DNA of 64,000 bases from the NCBI GenBank assembly GCA_900318795.1, contig ONLU01000010.1:1-64000 (forward strand). The letters run 5' to 3'. The translations under genes and the position numbers were made by a program. Shown here piece by piece: positions 8,549 through 15,365 of the stretch. Source of the DNA: an uncultured Prevotellaceae bacterium (GTDB lineage: Bacteria > Bacteroidota > Bacteroidia > Bacteroidales > Bacteroidaceae). The stretch's first letter is position 1, and each line of letters starts with the position of its first letter. Under the pieces are notes generated by a model that saw only the letters and a list, made by a program, of their open reading frames with translations, ran no database searches and was not told the origin of the DNA.

Positions 8549-9829
8549 TTATATAACAATGGATGTATGGAATACGTCTGTTTCACCCGCAGCAGAAACT
8601 CGAATAGTACGACCCTCATCAAGCACAACCATGTGATATGACACAAATTCGTTCTTCTTATTAAAAATGGAGTAGGCACTGTGACCGAACGACTTGACGA
8701 CGCAATCCTCCACAACACCTACACCTTCGCCATAGGTATGTCGGGCTGTACCATTGATGGTCCCGTCAGGGTGGGTTTGCATTTGGAAAACCCATTTCTG
8801 GGCACTGATATTGAGATAATCTTTGCCATTACGGGGCAACACGTTCTTATCGATGCATTTCACCTTTTTATCCCACGACCCGTCTATTCCAGCATAGAAA
8901 CCATCGTGGGCATAGTTATTCTTCATGCGGCAACCACTGACATCGACGTAGTAATATTTGTTGCCGTCCTTTATCCATATGCTGTGGGCATAAGTGCCAC
9001 TGGGATAGATATACACGATCTCGCCAGACTGCAAGGTCTTCCACTTGCCTTTGTCCGATCCTGCTGTAATGGCATAACGGGCAGGTGTGTAGCTGGGGTC
9101 TGTACTGCTGACAGCCTCTGAGAAACTTTCTGCTGTCTGGAATATAATATCTATGCCTTTGCTTCTTAAGCGTACCTTCTCTGCACCAGGATAGATGTAT
9201 ATTTCAGCTTCTGGAGTCATCCCATCTGACTTATAAAGATTATAGTACCCTTTACCTGTGGGAGTTATCTTTACTATATCATGATCCTTTTTATCATCGG
9301 TTGAGAAATAGATGAAATAGACTGGTTTGGAGCTACTCTCACTTTTGGTAAAGCCAATCTTTGTATTCATCTCTCTATTGATATACTCCTTTCCAATAGG
9401 GAGTTCTTCTTCACCAACCTCTTCTGAAGCTTCAACATCGTCTTCTGAAACTTCACTATCCTTAGATAATGAGACATCAGATATACCTTTTATATTAATG
9501 GTGTCCTCTGGTGTTTCGATGCTGTTTAAGATGCTTCTGCCTTCTTTTTCGTCATCTTGGTACATCAGGTAGGCAAAAATTCCCCCACAGATAAGAAGGA
9601 TAACCAGCAGAATCAAGCACCCCTTGTGCATACACGACTTCGACAAAGAGCCTGGACTGCTATTACGCTCAACGTACTTATTCTCTGGTTTGGGCTCTGA
9701 CGAATGTGAGGCGGGACGAGACTCATATGGTGGAGGTACAGATCCTCTATGTTCGCGCTTTGGTTGTTTAGGCGATTCCTCATCAGGTTCAAGGTCGAAC
9801 ACAAGAGGAGGAGGTGTTGAAACAGCCAT
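8549..9829 (-). CDS. Single-pass membrane protein with two copies of the island domain
   Basis: 426 residues. A proline-rich N-terminal tail of about 65 residues (VPPPYESRPAS) is followed by one membrane helix (about 70-89, GCLILLVILLICGGIFAYLM); the rest is probably periplasmic. An acidic spacer (EDDVEASEEVGEEELP) precedes one copy of the family pattern (PTGKGYYNLYK, IYIYPGAEKVRLRSKG). After about 130 residues comes a second copy (NVLPRNGKDYLNISAQKWVF, SFGHSAYSIFN, VVLDEGRTIRV). The layout is compatible with a cytoplasmic tail that meets a partner and two extracytoplasmic sensor or binding modules. It is the middle gene of the leftward operon, with 20 bp gaps on both sides. No known family recognised. 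Confidence 0.8.
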   Translation of the reverse strand: MAVSTPPPLVFDLEPDEESPKQPKREHRGSVPPPYESRPASHSSEPKPENKYVERNSSPGSLSKSCMHKGCLILLVILLICGGIFAYLMYQDDEKEGRSILNSIETPEDTINIKGISDVSLSKDSEVSEDDVEASEEVGEEELPIGKEYINREMNTKIGFTKSESSSKPVYFIYFSTDDKKDHDIVKITPTGKGYYNLYKSDGMTPEAEIYIYPGAEKVRLRSKGIDIIFQTAESFSEAVSSTDPSYTPARYAITAGSDKGKWKTLQSGEIVYIYPSGTYAHSIWIKDGNKYYYVDVSGCRMKNNYAHDGFYAGIDGSWDKKVKCIDKNVLPRNGKDYLNISAQKWVFQMQTHPDGTINGTARHTYGEGVGVVEDCVVKSFGHSAYSIFNKKNEFVSYHMVVLDEGRTIRVSAAGETDVFHTSIVI

Positions 9830-9849
9830 AAGCTACCACAATATTATAT

Positions 9850-10257
9850 TTAATCTGTTGTATTGACATTAAAAACAGACTCTGTCTCAGAAGAAGAGTT
9901 GTTATTCTTCTTGTTATTGGAAGTTTTCTTTTCGAGCAGTTTCTTTTTTACTGCTTTATCTGCTTCTTTGCGATCAATTTTAGTCAATGATTTCTTTGAA
10001 ATCTCATCTATTGCTTGCGCTCTGATCTTGTCAGCTTCCTTCTTTTCACTCTGAGTAATCGAATATTTGTATTCACCAAGGTTATCACCATTCGAGTTCG
10101 TCCAAATCTTCACACCATTCTTAATGGTGGTGTGAACACCAGAAGCCTTGTCGTTAACGACATACTTATACACAAGCGCTCTTTCTTTGAGTGATTGGGC
10201 GTTAACACCAGCTACAAAAGCCATCAAGGTCGCCACACATAATAGAATCTTTTTCAT
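9850..10257 (-). CDS. Small secreted basic protein, unknown function
   Basis: 135 residues from the ATG at 10257, which puts a standard signal peptide first (MKKILLCVATLMAFVAGVNA, then Q). Other in-frame ATGs at 10263 and 10266 are possible, but leave only about a 10-nt leader after the TATCTTTG box at 10279-10286. The mature part begins SLKERALVYKYVVNDKASG and continues as a Lys/Glu-rich, probably helical segment (QSEKKEADKIRAQAIDEISK, KEADKAVKKKLLEKK). It ends in an Asn/Ser-rich low-complexity tail. First gene of the second leftward operon. It resembles the secreted protein at 1168 in size and start, but I could not align the mature parts. Confidence 0.75.
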   Translation of the reverse strand: MKKILLCVATLMAFVAGVNAQSLKERALVYKYVVNDKASGVHTTIKNGVKIWTNSNGDNLGEYKYSITQSEKKEADKIRAQAIDEISKKSLTKIDRKEADKAVKKKLLEKKTSNNKKNNNSSSETESVFNVNTTD

Positions 10258-10278
10258 AAGCATCATTTTTTTGTGGGG

Positions 10279-10286
10279 CAAAGATA
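10279..10286 (-). promoter_or_regulatory. TAnnTTTG promoter box for the second leftward island operon
   Basis: TATCTTTG on the minus strand. There is no TTTG at the -33 position. Instead, AAAGCGACTATCA at 10302-10314 resembles a degenerate extra half-site of the palindrome whose centre lies about 54 bp upstream. Confidence 0.6.
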
Positions 10287-10322
10287 GTCATAATAGCCCG
10301 TAAAGCGACTATCAAAAATTGC

Positions 10323-10358
10323 AAAACGACTGACAATTCTTGTTTTGTCAGTCGTTTT
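10323..10358. repeat. Inverted-repeat operator candidate, copy 2 (13+10+13 bp)
   Basis: Arms AAAACGACTGACA (10323-10335) and TGTCAGTCGTTTT (10346-10358) are perfectly complementary, with a 10 bp spacer. The match to copy 1 extends to the left (20 identical bases, 10320-10339 against 2819-2838). The right arm overlaps the last codons (QND, stop) of the AraC-type gene. It could also act as that gene's terminator stem, but the matching distances to promoters favour an operator. Confidence 0.75.
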
Positions 10359-11959
10359 GTAGGTTTTTCCAATCTTTAGGTGTCATACCTGTGATTGCCT
10401 TGAACGCTCGGAAGAATGTTGTTTCGTTAGTAAACCCCGAATCAATATAAATGGTAGAGATCTTCTGATCCGGGAAATCACGCATCAGTTGCTGGGCATG
10501 CTGTATACGATAACTATTAACGTATTGAGTAAAGGAATAATTCATCAGAAACCTTAAAAAGCTGTTTCTCCTCCATCAAAATCGTTATGCGTTGCATTAA
10601 TTGCGTATCAGCAATAGTGGATAATGGCTCGTCAGCCATCTCAGGTCCTGCCTCAGACCTATGCAACTTTCTTTGTCTTATGATAACAAAGGCAGCCAAT
10701 GAGACTAATACCAATATGATGATCCATATCCAAGGCCATAGAGAAGTTTCCGACTTGTTCTTTTCATTGAAACGTAACAACCAGACAGAAGCCTTTGGCA
10801 GGAAGTTCTCGTTAGGCGCTTTATCATCAATACCGCCCGTTACTAACAGATTGCCATCTTTTGTTAGGACTGGGATACCCAACATGCCAGCATCATGAGG
10901 TAAAGGGTCTGTATGAAAGAGTGTCAGTTTGGCAGGTATTTGGGCATAGTCGATACAGAGGGTATAAACACGACGCGTTTCGTCGAATCCCAATACGTAT
11001 CCTCGATGTTGCAGACGATCAGCATAAACTGGGGTGATATACTTGATGACTCCCCACTGACTCTTCATAGGGATTGGGCAAATCGTTGGCAAGAGAGAAA
11101 ATACAGTATCTCGCACATCAACAATAGCCAGTTGGCCCTGACTATTCTCTACAGGTATCAGATAACGGTAAAAATGTTGTGCTTCGTCACCTATGAAACT
11201 GTCATCACTATGTTGAGAAAGGTCATAATGCAATGGGCGCCAGGTATTAAATAGTGTATCTTTGATAGCTTCACCATATAGACGATCAACAATAATCGTG
11301 TCAAGCGGTTCTCCATGCATATCATAGCCCGCTACTATCATTGCATTATTACCTGAAGTACGTAACACATGAGGGAGATAGCGAGATTGAGAAACAGCCT
11401 TTGCATGCGAGAATGATGCCTTGCCATCATATAGCTCCATTTCGTCATCAGCATACCAGTTGCCAGTAATCAAAACTTGACCATGATCCAACTCTACGGC
11501 TGCTGCCGAAGCACGTTTTTGGTTCAGACATCCGAACCCCTTGCAAGTATGAGTTTTTGGATCGTAGAGTTCTACTTCAAAACTCTGCGAAATACCCAAG
11601 TTATCCTTAAAACCACCAGCTAACAACACTTTTCCTGACTTCATGACTATAGACATACCCCCATCATGTGAATAGACAGTAGGTAACTGATGCCACTCGT
11701 TATCCTTCAGATATTCTGCTGTTGGTGTCAATTTGAATCCTAAAGTATGACCACCAACTACTGTTACCTCGCCATTCACTACGAAAACAGAGTGCCCACT
11801 ACGTGGTATCGTCATATCAGGCAAACGTTCAGCCTCTATCTTAACCATTGGACAATGGTTTCCTGCAGAGACAGCCATTACAGGTATTGACAACGTCAAC
11901 GACATTATCAATATACATATAAGTTGTTTTATATTAGCTTGTACACTTATAAAGCCCAT
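10348..11959 (-). pseudogene. Beta-propeller/AraC one-component regulator broken by a deletion
   Basis: From the ATG at 11959 (promoter box TATCTTTG at 11977-11984) the frame encodes a signal sequence, a periplasmic propeller with kelch-like repeats (GEVTVVGGHT, GKVLLAGGF, GNLLVTGGI), a membrane helix (WIWIIILVLVSLAAFVII) and the start of an AraC domain (LMQRITILMEEKQLF). It stops at 10517 after an off-frame tail. The rest of the AraC domain continues in another frame from 10545 (YSFTQYVNSYRI, then SGFTNETTFFRAFK, GMTPKDW) to a stop at 10348. Compared with typical members, about 25-30 residues covering the first helix-turn-helix are gone at the shift. That is too much for a one-base error. 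DNA binding is therefore probably lost. It is adjacent to the island operons and is their likely former regulator (inference). Confidence 0.8.
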
Positions 11960-11976
11960 CTGATAGGTTTTGGTTG

Positions 11977-11984
11977 CAAAGATA
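11977..11984 (-). promoter_or_regulatory. TAnnTTTG promoter box of the broken regulator
   Basis: TATCTTTG on the minus strand, 18 bp before the ATG at 11959. No copy of the island palindrome is seen here. Confidence 0.55.
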
Positions 11985-12035
11985 CGAAATAATTCCATAT
12001 CTGAACAAAAAAGGAAAGATTTTCTTTTGTCCTGA

Positions 12036-12236
12036 GAGGACGATGGAAGTGTGGAAATGGACATGACCTTCACGGCACCCAACTGTCCTGCTGCAGACTT
12101 CATCCTAGAAGATGTACGTACCAAGGTAGAGAGTGTCGAAGGCATCACAGCGGCTAATGTCAATCTGGTCTTCGAGCCCGCCTGGGACCAGTCTATGATG
12201 ACCGAAGAAGCAAGAGTCGAACTAGGCCTCGACTAA
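12036..12236 (+). pseudogene. DUF59/MIP18 (SufT-like) iron-sulfur assembly gene, 5' half missing
   Basis: The open frame begins right after a TGA at 12033 and reads EDDGSVEMDMTFTAPNCPAA, then VRTKVESVEG and FEPAWDQSMMTEEARVELGL to the stop at 12236. This is the C-terminal two thirds of a DUF59 protein; the TAPNCPAA block includes the conserved Cys. Full-length relatives have about 100 residues and begin with a stretch around YDPEIPVNVYDLGLIY, which is absent. A GTG at 12051 or ATG at 12057 could start a 59-61 residue product, but half the fold would be missing. Next is lpxH, a neighbour I associate with this gene in Bacteroidales. The truncation therefore marks where the island was joined. 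Confidence 0.75.
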
Positions 12237-12297
12237 ACAAGAACTGGTCAAATCCATTAAAACTCTCAAGAAGAAAAACTAATCATACCTCTCAGTT

Positions 12298-13062
12298 ATG
12301 AAAAGCGTCTATTTTCTTTCCGATGCTCACTTAGGCTCGCTGGCCATTCCGCATCAAAGGATGCAGGAGCGCCGGCTGGTACGTTTTCTCGACAGCATCA
12401 AGGACAAAGCAGCTGCCATCTATCTGCTGGGCGACATGTTCGACTTCTGGTACGAATACCGCTACGTAGTGCCCAAAGGTTTCACACGCTTTCTGGGCAA
12501 AGTGTCCGAACTCACCGACATGGGAGTCGAGGTACACTACTTTACGGGCAACCACGACATCTGGGCCTACGAATATCTGGAAAAAGAGTGCGGTGTCATC
12601 CTGCACAAGCAACCAGAGACCACCGAAATCTACGGCCATGAGTTCTTCCTGGCCCACGGCGACGGCATGGGCGACCCCAACCCCTCGTTCAAGGTCATAC
12701 GAGCCATCTTCCACAACCGTTTCTGCCAGTGGCTCTTCTCAGGCCTGCACCCACGATGGGGCGTCGGTTTCGGGCTGGCCTGGGCCCGTCACAGCTATAT
12801 CAAACACAAGGAAAAGGATGACGCAGTTTATCTGGGTGAAGATCGTGAACACCTGGTGCTCTTTGCCAAGAAGTATCTGCAGGAACACCCCAACATCGAA
12901 TACTTCATCTTCGGCCATCGCCACATCGAACTCGACATCAAACTGGCCCGCTTTACGCGCCTCATGATCCTGGGCGACTGGATCAGCCAGTTCACCTATG
13001 CCGTCTACGACGGTGAGCACATGTTCCTCGAAGAATATGTCGAGGGCGAGAGCCAACCGTAA
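12298..13062 (+). CDS. lpxH: UDP-2,3-diacylglucosamine diphosphatase LpxH
   Basis: 254 residues. A calcineurin-type metallophosphoesterase that cleaves UDP-2,3-diacylglucosamine to lipid X and UMP at the inner-membrane surface in lipid A synthesis. Metal-binding motifs in order: SDAHLGS (near 8), GDMFDFWYEYR (near 45), GNHD (near 84), HGDGMGDP (near 119) and GHRHIE near the C terminus. The FDFW element after the second motif is typical of LpxH-like enzymes. Length is normal for the family. The ATG at 12298 starts directly at the first strand. It lies about 60 bp behind the truncated DUF59 gene and converges with the transpeptidase gene. Identification is confident. Confidence 0.9.
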   Translation: MKSVYFLSDAHLGSLAIPHQRMQERRLVRFLDSIKDKAAAIYLLGDMFDFWYEYRYVVPKGFTRFLGKVSELTDMGVEVHYFTGNHDIWAYEYLEKECGVILHKQPETTEIYGHEFFLAHGDGMGDPNPSFKVIRAIFHNRFCQWLFSGLHPRWGVGFGLAWARHSYIKHKEKDDAVYLGEDREHLVLFAKKYLQEHPNIEYFIFGHRHIELDIKLARFTRLMILGDWISQFTYAVYDGEHMFLEEYVEGESQP

Positions 13063-13099
13063 GAAATCTGAGCATTCCCGCTAAACGGGAACCTATAAA

Positions 13100-14251
13100 T
13101 CACTTAATCTTTTTCGCAGCAATACGCTTTGCCCTAGCCTCCGAAGCCGGGGTAAGTTGTCCCTTCAGGTAAGCCTCTATCAACAGACCCGCCATCGGCG
13201 CTGCCAAGTCCGCACCAAAGCCGCCATGCTCCACATAGACACTGACCGCTATCTTCGGTTCCGCCATTGGGGCAAAACCGATAAACGCCGAATGGTCCTC
13301 ACCGGGATTCTCAATAGTTCCTGTCTTGCCACAGATGGGGTACGACGTCTTGATGCTTGTTGCCGTACCTTGATCCACAGCCATCCGCATGGCATCCACC
13401 ACAATAGAATATGCCTCTCGAGCCACCTTCGTCTGTCGACGGGTCAGATAGCGCCGGTTCTTCGTGTCCTTATGGATGTGTGGCACATAATACCACCCGC
13501 GGTTGGCTATGGATACAGCCAGATTGCAAAGCTGCAGAGGCGTCAGCGTCACATCACCCTGCCCCATGCCGGCCCACCAGATGGTCTTGCCGTCCCAGCC
13601 GTCCTTGTAGCGGCGGTTCAGATAGTCCGCACCCGCCAGCAGTCCACCCTGCTCACCCTCCATGTCGATGTGCATCGGTCCCCCCAAGCCCATGGACTGC
13701 ATATACGAGCGCCACGTCGTGATAGCCTCGTCCTTCGAGCCATACATAAAGTCATCGTTGATCATTGAGGCGAAAGTCACTAGAAACCACGAGTTGCACG
13801 ACTGTGCGATGGCGTCCTTCAGTGCAAGCGGTGAGCGGTGCTGATGACAGCCCACACGGATATTGCCGTCAATAAAGCCCTTGTTGCACTCCACCTTGGT
13901 GTCCACCGTCACGATACCCTCCGACAACAATGTCAGCGCCTGCGCCGTCTTGAATGTCGAACCCGGTGCCTGAGGCTTGCCGATAGCCTGACGTACATCA
14001 GCCCCATGTGGTGTGTTCGTTGCCAGGCACAATATCTCGCCATTCTGCGGGTTGATGGCAACAATGCTGCCCGTCTTACCCTGTAATAACCGTTCGCCCA
14101 GCTGCTGCAACATCGGCCTCAGCGTCAGCGGACCATCCGTGGGTAACCCCTGCGCCCTCAAGCCGACAGGCAAGAACGCCAGAAGGCAAAAGGGTATAAT
14201 GCGTGCTACACTTAGACCTTCATGTCGAAAAATATATCTTATGTTCTTCAT
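13100..14251 (-). CDS. Small penicillin-binding transpeptidase
   Basis: 383 residues from the ATG at 14251. An upstream ATG at 14272 would lie at or before the transcription start set by the TAATTTTG box (14274-14281). An N-terminal hydrophobic segment (ARIIPFCLLAFLPVGL, then RAQ) suggests a signal peptide or anchor. The transpeptidase motifs are complete: STFK (about 98-101), SCN (about 151-153) and KTGT near 320. It lacks the long N-terminal pedestal of FtsI or PBP2, so it is a compact class B-like enzyme that would cross-link peptidoglycan in the periplasm. AINPQNGEILCLA is the usual start of the catalytic domain. Monocistronic, convergent with lpxH. The specific role in division, elongation or repair cannot be told. 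Confidence 0.85.
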   Translation of the reverse strand: MKNIRYIFRHEGLSVARIIPFCLLAFLPVGLRAQGLPTDGPLTLRPMLQQLGERLLQGKTGSIVAINPQNGEILCLATNTPHGADVRQAIGKPQAPGSTFKTAQALTLLSEGIVTVDTKVECNKGFIDGNIRVGCHQHRSPLALKDAIAQSCNSWFLVTFASMINDDFMYGSKDEAITTWRSYMQSMGLGGPMHIDMEGEQGGLLAGADYLNRRYKDGWDGKTIWWAGMGQGDVTLTPLQLCNLAVSIANRGWYYVPHIHKDTKNRRYLTRRQTKVAREAYSIVVDAMRMAVDQGTATSIKTSYPICGKTGTIENPGEDHSAFIGFAPMAEPKIAVSVYVEHGGFGADLAAPMAGLLIEAYLKGQLTPASEARAKRIAAKKIK

Positions 14252-14273
14252 CGTCTTTTCGTTTTTCACCATA

Positions 14274-14281
14274 CAAAATTA
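14274..14281 (-). promoter_or_regulatory. TAnnTTTG promoter box of the small transpeptidase
   Basis: TAATTTTG on the minus strand. Transcription would start near 14270, giving a leader of about 19 nt to the ATG at 14251. Confidence 0.5.
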
Positions 14282-14587
14282 GTGGTTTCTCCCGAAACCA
14301 CCAAATTTTTTATCTTCATTCCCCTGGTTTAGGTCTAAATAGTTCTAAATCGATCTCAGCAAACCTCTCTAATGATTGCCATTAAAGGAAACGGGAACTG
14401 GCATTAGAGGGGAAAGGTACAGACACACGGGAGAAAAGGGGGAAGATGCCTACTGAAAAGGGGAAGGAAACCGGTGAAACTAGATATGTACCAGGCGTAC
14501 GAAAGGTTTGCAGCGGACGGGGCAAATATTTGCAGCGAACGTGCGAAAATCGTTCAGCAGGCGCTGCGAGACAACGTTCAAGAATCC
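14282..14587. other. 306 bp non-coding stretch with a 22-bp-period direct repeat
   Basis: No convincing gene on either strand. The one visible structure is two imperfect direct repeats, 14502-14518 and 14524-14540 (14 of 17 bases equal, shared core TTTGCAGCG). They lie downstream of the HU-like gene. No clear terminator hairpin with a T-tract was found. Confidence 0.4.
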
Positions 14588-15208
14588 CTACTTCGCCAAT
14601 GGGAAGTAGTGGATGGTGCCTCCTATTTTCTGCTGCCTGAGCGTAGGATTGCCACCAAGACAAAGTTTGGTGAGATAACGCTGGGCAGAGTGGTATTTCA
14701 GTCCCGACTTGGCCATGAAGATACGGATGGTGGTAAATCCCGCGCTCATGGAACGGCGCAGTGCCTCAGCCATGAAAGCTTCGTCGTGCATCTGGGCATT
14801 GCCGACGTTGCCTTGCTTCTTGCGGAAGCCGCGCTGCTTGCGGGCCACCGCTTTGACAAATCGCTTGGAGGGCGTCATCTCAATGCCAGCGAACTTGACT
14901 TCCTTACCCGTTACTTTGGCAGGGTCTGTAAAGTCGCCCTCGAGCTTAATCTTAGGGGCAAAGACGCCCAGGGGTGTCTCTACACGATAGCCATCGGCCA
15001 GCCATCCACTACACACCTCGATAAAAGTATCGAAAGCCATTTCCACCAGTCCGCTGTTCAACCCCTTGAACGAGCAGTATTCCTCTACGTCCTTCATGGT
15101 GCGTTTATAGGGCGCCCACGGACGAGCATAGAGCAGCGGCTTACCGTTCTCGTCTGTTGTCGGGCGTGGCTGTAGCTCGAAAAGCATTCCGTCTGTCTTG
15201 CGTGGCAT
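14588..15208 (-). CDS. HU/IHF-like DNA-binding protein (Bacteroidetes long form)
   Basis: 206 residues from the ATG at 15208 (MPRKTDGMLFEL). The first part has the HU-like fold typical of Bacteroidetes proteins annotated as HU family: LVEMAFDTFIEVCSGWLADG, then VETPLGVFAPKIKL, where the beta arm is expected. The C-terminal part (about 130-206) is a distinct winged-helix-like domain with SAGFTTIRIFMAKSGL and YHSAQRYLTKLC. The frame is open upstream of 15208, but that segment lies inside ftsZ and is not translated here. The promoter box TATCTTTG (15246-15253) is 34-42 bp upstream of the ATG. It probably binds DNA as an architectural protein; no specific target is visible. Confidence 0.7.
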   Translation of the reverse strand: MPRKTDGMLFELQPRPTTDENGKPLLYARPWAPYKRTMKDVEEYCSFKGLNSGLVEMAFDTFIEVCSGWLADGYRVETPLGVFAPKIKLEGDFTDPAKVTGKEVKFAGIEMTPSKRFVKAVARKQRGFRKKQGNVGNAQMHDEAFMAEALRRSMSAGFTTIRIFMAKSGLKYHSAQRYLTKLCLGGNPTLRQQKIGGTIHYFPLAK

Positions 15209-15245
15209 AGCTATATCACTTTTTCGGGTTTTCTGATTCCGAATA

Positions 15246-15253
15246 CAAAGATA
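15246..15253 (-). promoter_or_regulatory. TAnnTTTG promoter box of the HU-like gene
   Basis: TATCTTTG on the minus strand, located just after the ftsZ terminator, so the HU-like gene is an independent unit. Confidence 0.55.
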
Positions 15254-15302
15254 CAAAAAAATAGGCGAAATGCAAATTTCCACTTCACTTTTTTCGTAAA
15301 AA

Positions 15303-15332
15303 AAGGACCTGCCAAGTCGATGGCAAGTCCTT
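15303..15332 (-). terminator. Rho-independent terminator of the division/cell-wall cluster
   Basis: Twelve-bp arms (15303-15314 and 15321-15332) with one mismatch and a 6-nt loop, followed on the minus strand by a run of seven T. It lies 33 bp after the ftsZ stop. Confidence 0.85.
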
Positions 15333-15365
15333 ATGATTGGAGTCCTCTGTCTGTACACACCCCTA

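Noticed and set aside
1..12040. Prophage or transposon as carrier of the island
   Set aside because: No integrase, transposase, phage structural gene, tRNA or flanking direct repeat is visible in the window; the left end lies outside, so the carrier cannot be named.
10545..12163. Programmed frameshift joining the two parts of the AraC-type regulator
   Set aside because: About 25-30 residues of the DNA-binding domain are missing at the junction, so a simple shift would not restore the protein, and no slippery sequence is evident.
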